Positions 17,582 to 26,639 of a stretch of DNA of 33,624 nucleotides are shown piece after piece (the first letter of the stretch is position 1; each line of letters opens with the position of its first letter). Where the stretch lies: the NCBI GenBank assembly GCA_023139575.1, contig JAGLNJ010000118.1, forward strand, positions 1 to 33,624, given 5' to 3'. Source of the stretch: Candidatus Omnitrophota bacterium (GTDB taxonomy: Bacteria; Omnitrophota; Gorgyraeia; Zapsychrales; JANLHA01). The notes beneath the pieces are model-generated. The model worked only from the letters and a program-made list of their open reading frames with translations, made no database searches and was not told the DNA's origin. Both the position numbers and the translations under genes were made by a program.

Positions 17582-18184
17582 TTAATTTAATACTAAATCC
17601 AGAATAATTTCTGCCATCATCGCCGCGCAGGCAGTAATGCGGGGGGCTAAAGGAGGGTGTCCTTCTGCACTGTCGGTGGAAAGGTCTCCTACCATATAGA
17701 TGTTGTCTACTTTCTTTATCGTCATGGGCTTTTTCTTTTTCAAGCCGGACATGCCGTTGCCGCTGACGACAGCTTTGGCTTTGCTTTGATAGTATTCCAC
17801 AAAAGAACGTTTGTATGCTGCCTGATCAAAGGCCTCAACGATATAATCGCAATCCTTAAAATACAGATTTGCCTTGTCAAGTTCCCATTTCACCAGGTGG
17901 GCGGTGATATTGATGTCCGGATTGATCTTAATAAGGAAATTTTTAAGCGAATCAATCTTGATGGTGCCGATGTCTCCGATAAAGAATTGTTGCCGGTTGA
18001 GATTTGATTCTTCAATGAGATCAAAGTCAAGCATTTCAAAATTTTTAAAACCGCAGCGGGCGAGGATGATCACGATATTAGAACCGATGCCACCGGCCCC
18101 GCCGATACCGATTTTAACAGACTGAATTTTTTTCAGTTGTTTTTTCGAGAGGTATTGTAATAATCCATTTTCAAATCTATTCAT
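17582..18184 (-). CDS. thiF: ThiF-family adenylyltransferase for ThiS
   Basis: A 200-residue E1-like enzyme that adenylates the ThiS C-terminal glycine so it can receive sulfur. The nucleotide-binding loop GIGGAGGIG (26-34) is followed by DFDLIEESNLNRQQF, the typical ATP/Mg segment, and later VEAFDQAAYKR. It is shorter than E. coli ThiF and lacks the zinc cysteines, matching the short family-2 ThiF of anaerobes. It is last in the operon thiS-thiG-thiH-unknown-thiF, starting four bases after the unknown gene. Confidence 0.9.
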   Translation of the reverse strand: MNRFENGLLQYLSKKQLKKIQSVKIGIGGAGGIGSNIVIILARCGFKNFEMLDFDLIEESNLNRQQFFIGDIGTIKIDSLKNFLIKINPDINITAHLVKWELDKANLYFKDCDYIVEAFDQAAYKRSFVEYYQSKAKAVVSGNGMSGLKKKKPMTIKKVDNIYMVGDLSTDSAEGHPPLAPRITACAAMMAEIILDLVLN

Positions 18185-18188
18185 GCTT

Positions 18189-18773
18189 TTACCTGTCTTC
18201 AGTTTTTAAAAGATCCGGCATTAAATCAGGGCTTTCAAAGGAAGCAATGATGTCTTTTAAAATATCAAAGATGTGTGTTTTATCACTTTTCGGGCCGGAA
18301 GCGACAATTTGTACCGGTTGTGTCTGTAAAGGGATAGTCAAGGTGTAACGCACAATGGCAACATTATTCACTATAATATCATTTTCCTCAACGGCAAGCA
18401 CTTGATCTTTAAGCTTTATCGTGCGGATGCTCCTGCCAGGGGCGGGATTTTGATGCCCGAAATTCTGATCCTTTTTTTTCGCATCCGTCTTATCTTTTTT
18501 TTCTTTTTTCACACGAGGTTTTTTTATGTTAACTGTTAAAGAAGGGCTATTAAAGGATTTTGTCGGCTTGGCAAAAAGATAAAGAGAATTTTTCGGGCGC
18601 ATGGATGCGGATAATTCTTTTAATTTACCGGGCACCGTTAAAGAGAAATCCGGGTTTTTATGATTTACCCCAGTACCGTTAGCTTTTTGCGTTGTTTCCG
18701 CAGCTGATGCGTCAATGATGAGGAAAAATAAAACAAAACTAAAGCAAAGTCTATAAATATTTTTATAAATCAT
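18189..18773 (-). CDS. Predicted secreted protein of unknown function inside the thiazole operon
   Basis: A 194-residue protein that I do not recognise. The N-terminus (MIYKNIYRLCFSFVLFFLII, then DASAAET) is a signal peptide. The middle is low-complexity and strongly basic (lysine-rich around residues 84-105). The last 85 or so residues form a small alpha/beta region (IRTIKLKDQVLAVEENDIIV to IFDILKDIIASF). Its start overlaps the thiH stop by 11 bases and it stops just before thiF, so it is co-translated with cytoplasmic thiamine enzymes despite being exported. No thiamine gene I know matches it. Confidence 0.7.
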   Translation of the reverse strand: MIYKNIYRLCFSFVLFFLIIDASAAETTQKANGTGVNHKNPDFSLTVPGKLKELSASMRPKNSLYLFAKPTKSFNSPSLTVNIKKPRVKKEKKDKTDAKKKDQNFGHQNPAPGRSIRTIKLKDQVLAVEENDIIVNNVAIVRYTLTIPLQTQPVQIVASGPKSDKTHIFDILKDIIASFESPDLMPDLLKTEDR

Positions 18774-19779
18774 TCTTAATCGGCCTCCAATCCGTTAAAA
18801 CTGGATCGAAATTTTTATCTTTTAATAAAGCCACAACTTCTTTTAATGAACGATTGTCTTCGATGTCAAATTGAGGATCTTGTTCCTGCGGCAGAGTCAG
18901 GGCGTATCCTCCGACGGATGTGTTGGATCCCGCCGACAATTTTGTTACCCCAAGGCCTAGGGCATGGTCGCGGATAAACGGTGTTTCTCTTGTTGATAAA
19001 TTGATGCCGACACGAGGGAAAAGGGTGCGTGTTAAACAGATTATTTTTATGAAAGACGCGTCATCAACATGGCCGAAAGGCAATTCCAACCCTTTGATTT
19101 TGCGCAATCGGGGAAAAGAAATGCTGAACTCGACTCCCGGGAAGTTTTTTTCCAACCAGCGTAAATGTTGGTAAAGTGAATAGATGTCCTCAGCAACATC
19201 ATATAATCCCAGCAGTATACCTAAAGAAATCTGACGGATGCCGGACTTGGCGATACGCTCGGGCGCATTATAACGGAAATCAAAATCACTTTTCTTACCG
19301 GATATATGCACTTCGCTATAACGCGGCCGATCATAAGTTTCCTGGTAAATGGTGATGCCGTCAACGCCTTCGGCGAAAAGCTGACGGTATTCATCTTCTT
19401 CCATGGGGTGGACTTCTAAACTGATGCATGTAAAATATTGTTTCGCGATATGCACGGATTCCTTTAAATAGGAAAGCGGTGTGGCCTGATAGGATTCTCC
19501 GGTTAAGAGCAGGATGTTTTCAATGCCGCTTTGCACTATTTGAGCCATTTCCAGATGTATCTGCTCGGGAGTAAGCTTTAGGCGTTTTATTTTATTACGA
19601 CTGTTAAAACCGCAATAAGTACAGTAACTGCTGCAGTAGTTTGAAAGATAGAGCGGTGTATACAAACCAATGGTGCGGCCGAAGAATTGCTCTGTAATTT
19701 TTGCTGAATTACGGGCGAGGTCTTCGAAAAAAAGAAAATCTCTGTTATTTAATATTTTTTTGATTTCTTCAGATGTCAT
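18763..19779 (-). CDS. thiH: 2-iminoacetate synthase ThiH
   Basis: A 338-residue radical SAM enzyme that cleaves tyrosine to dehydroglycine for the thiazole ring and p-cresol. The cluster motif is C49-x3-C53-x2-C56 in NYCSSYCTYCGF. The rest follows the family: LLTGESYQATPLSYLKE, SLEVHPMEEDEY, GVDGITIYQETYDR and the late LGVTKLSAGSNTSVGGY. It is slightly shorter than many ThiH proteins but shows no break. It lies 13 bases after thiG. Related HydG has an extra C-terminal domain, absent here, so ThiH is the better call. Confidence 0.95.
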   Translation of the reverse strand: MTSEEIKKILNNRDFLFFEDLARNSAKITEQFFGRTIGLYTPLYLSNYCSSYCTYCGFNSRNKIKRLKLTPEQIHLEMAQIVQSGIENILLLTGESYQATPLSYLKESVHIAKQYFTCISLEVHPMEEDEYRQLFAEGVDGITIYQETYDRPRYSEVHISGKKSDFDFRYNAPERIAKSGIRQISLGILLGLYDVAEDIYSLYQHLRWLEKNFPGVEFSISFPRLRKIKGLELPFGHVDDASFIKIICLTRTLFPRVGINLSTRETPFIRDHALGLGVTKLSAGSNTSVGGYALTLPQEQDPQFDIEDNRSLKEVVALLKDKNFDPVLTDWRPIKNDL

Positions 19780-19792
19780 AATGGCTTAAATA

Positions 19793-20605
19793 TTATTTAT
19801 TGTTATAAAGAAAACCTGTAAGGGGCGAAGAAGCGTTTGCCTTTTCACTCACAGGAGGCAGCTTGCTCAAAAAGGAAAGACGCCCGGCTGTAATAGCCAT
19901 GGCAAAGGCTTTGGCTATAAGGGGAGGGTGTTGTGCCGTCGCGACAGCTGTGTTAACGAGTACAGCATCTGCGCCCATTTCCATTGCTTCAGCGGCCTGC
20001 GAAGGGGCGCCTATACCGGCATCAACAATGATCGGGGCGTTAATTTCATTGATTAATATTTTTATGAATTCTTTGGTCTGCAAGCCTTGATTAGAACCGA
20101 TAAGTGAACCGAGCGGCATCACCGCGGCAGCACCAGCACTTATTAAATCACGGGCGGCATACATGTCCGGATTCATATAGGGCAACACAATAAAACCTTC
20201 TTTAGCGAGTGTTTCGGTGGCTTTGATAGTTTCCTGATTGTCGGGTAAAAGATATTTTGAGTCATTAATGACTTCGATTTTTATCCAATTACCATAGCCT
20301 GCTTCTTTAGCCAATCGGGCGAGACGTATAGCTTCTTCTGCATTACGGGCTCCGGAGGTGTTGATCAGGAGCGTAACATTGTCAGGGATATATTCCAGAA
20401 TATTCTCCTCATGGCGTTCCACGTCAATACGTCTTAAGGCTACCGTGACGATTTGTGAGCCGGAGGCCTTAATGGACGCGGATAATTCTTTTTTGTTCTT
20501 GAATTTTCCTGTACCCAGAAGAAAGCGGTTCGTAAAGTTTCTGCCCCCTAAAGAAAAAGAGGTGTCTTTAATATTTTCAGGATTTTTAAGCCCTAAGTCA
20601 GACAT
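19793..20605 (-). CDS. thiG: Thiazole synthase ThiG
   Basis: A 270-residue TIM-barrel enzyme that joins dehydroglycine, 1-deoxyxylulose 5-phosphate and ThiS-borne sulfur to make the thiazole phosphate. [16 protein letters not shown] opens the barrel. The Schiff-base lysine is expected at K109 in [28 protein letters not shown] and [20 protein letters not shown] are the other family signatures. It starts two bases after the thiS stop, as in many thiSG operons. Confidence 0.97.
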   Translation of the reverse strand: MSDLGLKNPENIKDTSFSLGGRNFTNRFLLGTGKFKNKKELSASIKASGSQIVTVALRRIDVERHEENILEYIPDNVTLLINTSGARNAEEAIRLARLAKEAGYGNWIKIEVINDSKYLLPDNQETIKATETLAKEGFIVLPYMNPDMYAARDLISAGAAAVMPLGSLIGSNQGLQTKEFIKILINEINAPIIVDAGIGAPSQAAEAMEMGADAVLVNTAVATAQHPPLIAKAFAMAITAGRLSFLSKLPPVSEKANASSPLTGFLYNNK

Positions 20606-20607
20606 TT

Positions 20608-20808
20608 TTAGCCTCCCCCTACAAAACTGACAAGTTCGATAACATCTCCATCCTTCACTTGGGTTTTAGCCCAGGAGGCTTTCTTTGTAATATGCCCATT
20701 TACCTCGGCGATCACATGCTCGGGATTCTTGGTGAAGGTTGTTATTATGCCTGCCAGAGTGGACGCTTGGGTTAATTTTTTTTGTGTTCCATTAAGTTGT
20801 ATGATCAT
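20608..20808 (-). CDS. thiS: Sulfur carrier protein ThiS
   Basis: A 66-residue ubiquitin-fold protein ending FVGGG, whose terminal Gly is adenylated by ThiF and converted to thiocarboxylate. I choose the ATG at 20808, because AGAGG lies 6 bases upstream and [12 protein letters not shown] matches a ThiS N-terminus. A longer in-frame start at 20844 would add 12 residues without homology. It leads the thiazole operon. No thiC, thiD or thiE is in view, so the pyrimidine branch and coupling are elsewhere or absent. Confidence 0.93.
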   Translation of the reverse strand: MIIQLNGTQKKLTQASTLAGIITTFTKNPEHVIAEVNGHITKKASWAKTQVKDGDVIELVSFVGGG

Positions 20809-20849
20809 TTTGGCCTCTTGAATAAGGGTGATTGTTTCAATCAAGTGTC

Positions 20850-20878
20850 ATTTTAAACTACTTAAGGAGAAAAAGCAA
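20850..20878 (-). promoter_or_regulatory. Candidate promoter of the thiazole operon
   Basis: On the minus strand TTGCTT (20878-20873) and TAAAAT (20855-20850) are 17 bases apart, about 40 bases before the thiS start. The short leader has no room for a TPP riboswitch and shows no CTGAGA or other THI-box core. Confidence 0.35.
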
Positions 20879-20993
20879 ATAAGAAAAAAGGGTCATAGAC
20901 TTCTCCCATTTACGCCGGAGAATATTCCGTTCATGAAGGATGATCAGTCCTTTTTTTATTGACTATTTGGGCAATTTGCCTTATTTTAAACAA

Positions 20994-21191
20994 ATGGCGG
21001 ATTATATTTGTCCTCAATGCGGTAATTCAATTTATGATGAAGAGGCCCTGCTTTGTCACTTTTGCGGTGAGAGTCTGCAAAGGGCAGGGGATGGTTTATT
21101 AAGTAAATTCAAATATAAGCAATCAAACTTGATTATTCCTCTAATTGCTTTGATCACTGTTTTAGCTCTGATATTGCTTTTTATTTTTTAA
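20994..21191 (+). CDS. Small zinc-ribbon protein with C-terminal membrane helix
   Basis: A protein of about 65 residues if started at ATG 20994 (MADYICPQCGN). An upstream in-frame ATG at 20940 would give 83 residues with an unrelated N-terminus, and no clear Shine-Dalgarno decides. Two CxxC knuckles, ICPQCGN and LCHFCGE, form a zinc ribbon. After a basic linker, IIPLIALITVLALILLFIF is a membrane helix. No specific function can be named. It is transcribed divergently from the thiazole operon. Confidence 0.65.
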   Translation: MADYICPQCGNSIYDEEALLCHFCGESLQRAGDGLLSKFKYKQSNLIIPLIALITVLALILLFIF

Positions 21192-21283
21192 AGGCTGAAA
21201 TACAGGACAAAATTCAAAAAAGCAGTTTTTTTGGGTGATTTATAGTATAAAATATAAAGAAAAATTATCAGGAAATCGAAAAA

Positions 21284-21769
21284 ATGCAAGAAAATAATAC
21301 AGCTTTCGGCTACCAGCTCCTTTTGGATTTATATGACTGTAAGGAAGGGGTGTGTGACGATCTGGCCCATTGTTATCAGTTTCTGGATGAGGTCGTTGAT
21401 GATTTGGGGATGTCCAAGCAGGCACCGCCAAATATTTTCCGCAGCCCGACAGATCAATTCCCTGATAAAGCCGGGTTATCCGGCTGGGCGCCCTTAATTG
21501 AAAGTTCAGTAGTTATTCATACGCTAAGCCTCAAAAATTATATTTCTATTGATATATATTGTTGCAATTATTTTGATGTTAATTTGGCCAAAGAAATTTG
21601 CAAGAAATTTTTTATGCCCAAACGCATAGATGAGCAATTCATCGAGCGCGGGCAGAATTATTATAAGAATGAATCATCTTATCATGCCTTAACGGTTGAT
21701 AAGAGTTCCGGCGATAATCCTGAGGTAACTGTTGTCAAGAAAGCGACTGGGTATATTTCCGGGCAATAA
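21284..21769 (+). CDS. S-adenosylmethionine decarboxylase-family protein (SpeD-like)
   Basis: A 161-residue protein of the pyruvoyl-dependent AdoMet decarboxylase fold. LIESSVVIHTLSLKNYISID contains the self-cleavage site E73-S74 (S74 becomes the pyruvoyl group) and H79. C94 lies 20 residues after the serine, exactly the spacing of Ser63, His68 and Cys83 in the Thermotoga enzyme. The context differs from typical SpeD: ESS replaces ESH, TLSLKNY replaces TWPEYGY, and the N-terminus CDDLAHCYQFLDEVVDDLGM is atypical. Expected role: making decarboxylated AdoMet for polyamines, or decarboxylating another amino-acid substrate. No speE is adjacent. AGGA lies 10 bases before the ATG. Confidence 0.75.
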   Translation: MQENNTAFGYQLLLDLYDCKEGVCDDLAHCYQFLDEVVDDLGMSKQAPPNIFRSPTDQFPDKAGLSGWAPLIESSVVIHTLSLKNYISIDIYCCNYFDVNLAKEICKKFFMPKRIDEQFIERGQNYYKNESSYHALTVDKSSGDNPEVTVVKKATGYISGQ

Positions 21770-21837
21770 GAACATTTCAAAGCATTGATAAGGGGATATT
21801 CAAAAGAGGATCCTCTTAAATTTTGAAGGAGAGCTAC

Positions 21838-24318
21838 GTGTCTGTTTATTCGACTAATGAAATCAAGCGTGTTGAAGAAAAGTGGCAGAAATTTTGGGAA
21901 GAGCGGTCTATATTTAAAGTCACCCAGGATCCTAAAAAGGAGAAATATTATGTATTGGAAATGTTCCCTTATCCTTCTGGAAAGATCCATATGGGGCATG
22001 TCCGCAATTACACCATAGCTGATGTTATTGCCCGTTTTAAAATGATGCAGGGTTATAATGTTCTTCACCCTATGGGTTATGATGCCTTCGGGCAGCCCGC
22101 CGAAAATGCCGCTATTAAAAATAATACTGATCCGGCTGAATGGACGTATCGTTGCATTGATCAAATGCGCGAAGAGTTTCGCAAGATGGGTTTCTCTTAT
22201 GATTGGGATCGTGAGTTGGCTACCTGTGATGCGCAGTATTACAAATGGAATCAGTGGATCTTTATCAAGATGTTTGAAAAAGGTCTCGCCTATAAAAAAG
22301 CCTCCGCCGTGAACTGGTGCCCCAGTTGTGAAACGACTTTAGCGAATGAAGAAGTTATTGATGGACAATGTTGGCGATGCAAGAACGACGTGAATCAAAA
22401 AGACCTTGAACAATGGTATTTAAGGATCACCGAATATTCCCAGCAGCTGTTAGATGATTTGGGGCAGTTGGAAAATTGGCCTAGACGCGTCAAGCTCATG
22501 CAGGAAAACTGGATCGGAAAAAGTTATGGGGTTGAAATATTCTTTAAAGTGCCAAAGATGGATGAAGTCCTTCCTGTCTTTACCACCCGCCCGGATACGA
22601 TATTCGGCGCTACCTATGTTGTTTTAGCGCCGGAGCATCCTTTAGTAGAAAATCTTATCAAAGGGTCATCGGAAGAAGAGAAGGTGAAAGATTTTGTCGA
22701 GAAGACAAAAAATATCAGTAAGAGTTTGCGTATGTCGGGCGATAAACGCAAAAAAGGAGTTTTTACCGGAGCCTATGCGATCAATCCGGTTAATGGTGAA
22801 GAGATTCCCGTTTGGGTAGCTGACTATGTATTGATGGAATATGGTACCGGTGCCATTATGGCGGTGCCCACTCATGATCAGAGGGATTTTCTTTTTGCCA
22901 GGGAACAAGCGTTGCCTTTAAGAATAGTCATTCAAGATTCCGCACGTCCTGATCTTAAAGAAGAAGACATGCAAGAGGCTTATGTCGAACAAGGGGTTCA
23001 AGTCAACTCCGCCCAGTTTGACGGCTTGTCTAATGAAGAAGGAAAGAAGAAAATTGCCGAGTGGATGGACAAGGAGCAAATGGGTAAACTCACCGTTAAT
23101 TGGCGGCTGCGTGATTGGTTGATATCCAGGCAGAGATATTGGGGGACGCCTATTCCGATGATTTATTGTGATGCCTGCGGCAACGTTCCGGAGCCGGAGG
23201 ATGAGCTGCCCGTCGTTCTGCCGAAAGATGTCAAGATCACAGGCGAAGGGGGAAGTCCTTTATTACAATGCGAAGAATTCGTTCATGTTAAGTGTCCACA
23301 ATGCGGCCAGGATGCTCAACGCGAAACCGATACGATGGCTACATTCTTTGATTCATCATGGTATTATCTGCGGTATTGTTCATCCAAAGATGATAAACAG
23401 GTCTTTGATAAAGATGAGGCGGCGTATTGGATGCCGGTGGATCAATATATTGGAGGCATTGAGCATGCTATTTTGCACTTGCTTTATTCGCGCTTCTTTA
23501 CCAAATTCTTTAGAGACCTCGGGCTGGTTGGTGTTGATGAGCCTTTTGACAGATTGTTGACTCAGGGGATGGTTCTGAAAAACGGTGAAGTTATGTCGAA
23601 GTCAAGGGGCAACACTGTTGACCCTGATGCCGTGATCAGCAAATATGGCGCGGATGCCTTGCGTTTATTTATTTTATTTGCCGCGCCTCCGGAAGATCAA
23701 TTAGAGTGGAATGATAAAGGGATCGACGGATCGTGGAAATTTTTATCAAGAGTGTGGAATGCCGCGCAAAATAAATTTAAGTCTATTGAAGCGAAGTATT
23801 CTTTGGCGGATTTAGAAAAGGACAGTAAAGAATTAGAACGCGAGCGAAATTATTCGATCAAAAAAATATCAGCTGATATGACCGGAGGATATAAATTCAA
23901 TACAGCGATAAGCCAGCTGATGATATTAATGAATAAACTGGATAAATTTCAAGCGGGTGGTGACCCTAAAAAACAAGCACTTGTTAATGAAACCATAAAG
24001 ACGGTTGTGTTATTACTTGCTCCATTTACGCCGCACGTCTGTGAAGAGCTTTGGCAGCAAATGGAGCAACCGGATGAGAGCATCGCTTTTACTTCTTGGC
24101 CGGAATATGATGAGAAGGCCCTGGAACAGGACACGGTTCTTGTGGTAGCCCAGGTAAACGGAAAGATGCGCGCGAAATTTCAAGTCCCTCCCAATTCCTC
24201 AAAAGAACAACTGCAGGAAATCATCACCAAAGATGAGACGATCCAACGTCATATTCAAGGAAAGCTCATCAAGAAGTTCATCGTTGTTCCCGACAAGCTT
24301 GTTAATATTGTTGTTTGA
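21838..24318 (+). CDS. leuS: Leucyl-tRNA synthetase
   Basis: An 826-residue class I synthetase charging tRNA-Leu. I choose GTG 21838, since AAGGAG is 6 bases upstream. A TTG at 21823 is in frame but overlaps that site. The HIGH motif is HMGH (51-54) in [15 protein letters not shown] and the KMSKS motif is MSKSRGN from residue 586. The CP1 editing domain has [21 protein letters not shown] zinc-type module CPSCETTL...CWRC is present. The C-terminal tRNA-binding domain ends [15 protein letters not shown] and beyond. It ends two bases from the convergent YfhO gene. Confidence 0.98.
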   Translation: MSVYSTNEIKRVEEKWQKFWEERSIFKVTQDPKKEKYYVLEMFPYPSGKIHMGHVRNYTIADVIARFKMMQGYNVLHPMGYDAFGQPAENAAIKNNTDPAEWTYRCIDQMREEFRKMGFSYDWDRELATCDAQYYKWNQWIFIKMFEKGLAYKKASAVNWCPSCETTLANEEVIDGQCWRCKNDVNQKDLEQWYLRITEYSQQLLDDLGQLENWPRRVKLMQENWIGKSYGVEIFFKVPKMDEVLPVFTTRPDTIFGATYVVLAPEHPLVENLIKGSSEEEKVKDFVEKTKNISKSLRMSGDKRKKGVFTGAYAINPVNGEEIPVWVADYVLMEYGTGAIMAVPTHDQRDFLFAREQALPLRIVIQDSARPDLKEEDMQEAYVEQGVQVNSAQFDGLSNEEGKKKIAEWMDKEQMGKLTVNWRLRDWLISRQRYWGTPIPMIYCDACGNVPEPEDELPVVLPKDVKITGEGGSPLLQCEEFVHVKCPQCGQDAQRETDTMATFFDSSWYYLRYCSSKDDKQVFDKDEAAYWMPVDQYIGGIEHAILHLLYSRFFTKFFRDLGLVGVDEPFDRLLTQGMVLKNGEVMSKSRGNTVDPDAVISKYGADALRLFILFAAPPEDQLEWNDKGIDGSWKFLSRVWNAAQNKFKSIEAKYSLADLEKDSKELERERNYSIKKISADMTGGYKFNTAISQLMILMNKLDKFQAGGDPKKQALVNETIKTVVLLLAPFTPHVCEELWQQMEQPDESIAFTSWPEYDEKALEQDTVLVVAQVNGKMRAKFQVPPNSSKEQLQEIITKDETIQRHIQGKLIKKFIVVPDKLVNIVV

Positions 24319-24320
24319 GT

Positions 24321-26636
24321 TTAGTTGATTTTCTTGAATCTTGGTTTGAAGTAAATAAAAAGCAGGATAAGTAAAGAGAAGAGGCTCACCCATAATCCCC
24401 AAAAGAATGATGCCGGCTTAAAGACAAAGCGGACATCATGGCGTCCCCGAGGCAGAAAAACCGAGCGCAGTAAATAATTCGTTTGATATATTTTTTCTTC
24501 TTCACCATTAACAAATACTTTCCAATCAGGATGAAAGGCATCCGTGAGGACCAGGAAGCCGGGGTTCTCTACCGTGGCCTTGATTTGCACTTCATTAGGT
24601 TCATAGGACACAACTTTAGCTGAAGAATTATCTTTTAGCGGCTGCTGATTAAGATAATCAAACAGTTGTTTGTCATTGGGGTGGTTGATAACGGCGACAG
24701 TACTTTTTTGATCCATCAATTGATCGACAGCTTGCAAGGCCTTTTGTTCATCCGTTTCAAAGACGGCGCGATGAATAATATAGGCGCGCGGTAAAGCTTG
24801 CGGCCGTTCAACGACCAGGACCTCACCTTCGTAAACGATGGGGAAAGGTTTCTTGAATTCCTCCCTGGCAGGCGCGATAAGATATTTTACATTCAAAAGA
24901 TCAATAATGTGAGCACGGTGTTCAAGCGGTTTGACCCTTAAAGTCGGCGGGCTGAGATCATCTTTAAACAGCTCTTTGTCAATGAGACTATTGCAGAATG
25001 TGACATATCGTTTAGGAACGAGGCCAAAAAAGTATCCCAAATCATCAATACCAAATCCGGTTGCGGCGTTAGGGAAAAGGTTCCAGAAAAGGCCATAACT
25101 TCGGGGCCGCGGTTTTTGTTTTTTTAAGAACTCTATGTAGGGGACTTTGGCATAAGAATCAAATCGGAAGGGACGTTCGCGATTGATGTAAAGAAAGAGT
25201 TCCGCGAATAATGCCAGGGATAAAAGAACCGCGATGGCCTTCTTTTTTAATATCCGTTTATCTTTAAAAAACAAAATCAGTTGATAAATAACAAGAATAC
25301 CAACGGCGAAATACGAAGCCTTTCGGGAAAGAAGATGATGATCGGCTCCTTTCAAGATGATCAAATGGATTAGAATAATGACGGCTAATAACAGGGAGTA
25401 AACACTTCCCTTCAGAAAGACCTGCCGGGAGTTTAAAATGGTTCGCATGCCCATTCCGGCAAGAACGGCAACCGTAAAGGCGATTAAATGCGGCGTATGA
25501 ATAGCCCAGCGGCAGACGTTAAAAAGAGGCAAATACCCAATCCAATTAATAACGGGGAGGGTGTAGGCCTTTCCTAAAAGAATAAAGGCTAAACTGAAGA
25601 GAAAATAATTGAGGCCTTTTCTTTGTTTATTGAACAAGCTTATGAAAGCAAGTGCTAATGGGAGAACCCCGAGGTATGCTCCCCACCAGCCGGCGAGCAC
25701 CCATTCTTTTGTCATGGGCATTTTTTGAAAGAAGTGCGGGAGGGCAAGAGTGATCGCCCGGCCGGGGTTTTCTTCTAAAAGTAGGCCGACTTTCTCAGGG
25801 TGGGCATGCCAGAATTCTGTGCTCAGGTTGCGTAAGAAGGGGAACAGAGTGGCAGAGGAAAGGCCGATACCCAATAAATAGGCGAGGATAAAGAATAATA
25901 TTGATTTATGCGGATTTGTTTTTTTCCGCAGGACAATTAAGCGGAAGACAAAATAACAAACCCCGTAAAAGTTGACTAGAAAGATATGCTCCGGATGGCC
26001 GGCATAAACGGTTAAGGCGACAACAAAAGCCAGGAAGGCCAGAGAGGAGGACTTCGTTTGCCGCAGCATTCGTTCAATGGCTAAAAGGAGTAGTGGGGTA
26101 AGGAGGTCGACATTTACGACCCAGAGTTGAAAGGTGAGCATAGGGCCGCTCAACATGAAACAGATGGCCGATGTTAAGGAAGGGATTTTTCCAAAACGTA
26201 ATGTCCGCATAAACCAATAGGTGAATATTCCCGCCAGAAAAAAACGGGTCAAGGTCATGACATCCCAGGCAATCAAGTTTGGCAGAAGATAGAGGATCCA
26301 ATTCAGCGGAAAAAACATTCCGACCTGGATCATGCCGATCAAGGCATAGCCGCAAGCCTGATAAGGGTTCCAAAGCGGGATAAACCCTTTGCGGAGGCTG
26401 TGCTTTATAAATTCGTAAAGGGGTTCTTCAAGGACGGTTTGTTCAGCTTCAATAACAGGCCAGAACGCCGTTACATTGTGTTCCTGGTTATAAATGCCGC
26501 TGGCGAGGGACTGGCTGAAGAGGGTGCCGATCTTAAAAGTTTTATTAAAGAAGACAACATCATAGAATGCCAAAAAAAGACATCCGATAAGAATAGAAGT
26601 GATGATGATATATTCCCGTCTGGATTGTTTTTTCAT
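24321..26636 (-). CDS. YfhO-family polytopic membrane protein (second of a tandem pair)
   Basis: A 771-residue protein with about a dozen membrane helices and a C-terminal soluble part. An early extracytoplasmic loop has LWNPYQACGYALIGMIQVG, and the middle has WVLAGWWGAYLGVLPLALAF. The periplasmic tail contains LTDAFHPDWKVFVNGEEEKI and FVFKPASFFWG, the signature of YfhO-like GT-C-fold proteins. Known YfhO proteins add sugars to envelope polymers using lipid-linked donors. It starts three bases after its paralog's stop, so both are on one transcript. It converges on leuS with almost no gap. Confidence 0.85.
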   Translation of the reverse strand: MKKQSRREYIIITSILIGCLFLAFYDVVFFNKTFKIGTLFSQSLASGIYNQEHNVTAFWPVIEAEQTVLEEPLYEFIKHSLRKGFIPLWNPYQACGYALIGMIQVGMFFPLNWILYLLPNLIAWDVMTLTRFFLAGIFTYWFMRTLRFGKIPSLTSAICFMLSGPMLTFQLWVVNVDLLTPLLLLAIERMLRQTKSSSLAFLAFVVALTVYAGHPEHIFLVNFYGVCYFVFRLIVLRKKTNPHKSILFFILAYLLGIGLSSATLFPFLRNLSTEFWHAHPEKVGLLLEENPGRAITLALPHFFQKMPMTKEWVLAGWWGAYLGVLPLALAFISLFNKQRKGLNYFLFSLAFILLGKAYTLPVINWIGYLPLFNVCRWAIHTPHLIAFTVAVLAGMGMRTILNSRQVFLKGSVYSLLLAVIILIHLIILKGADHHLLSRKASYFAVGILVIYQLILFFKDKRILKKKAIAVLLSLALFAELFLYINRERPFRFDSYAKVPYIEFLKKQKPRPRSYGLFWNLFPNAATGFGIDDLGYFFGLVPKRYVTFCNSLIDKELFKDDLSPPTLRVKPLEHRAHIIDLLNVKYLIAPAREEFKKPFPIVYEGEVLVVERPQALPRAYIIHRAVFETDEQKALQAVDQLMDQKSTVAVINHPNDKQLFDYLNQQPLKDNSSAKVVSYEPNEVQIKATVENPGFLVLTDAFHPDWKVFVNGEEEKIYQTNYLLRSVFLPRGRHDVRFVFKPASFFWGLWVSLFSLLILLFIYFKPRFKKIN

Positions 26637-26639
26637 GTT

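Noticed and set aside
21804-21817. AAGAGGATCCTCTT, a 14-bp palindrome before leuS
   Set aside because: It is short, has no second copy that I noticed, and no transcription signal around it decides its role.
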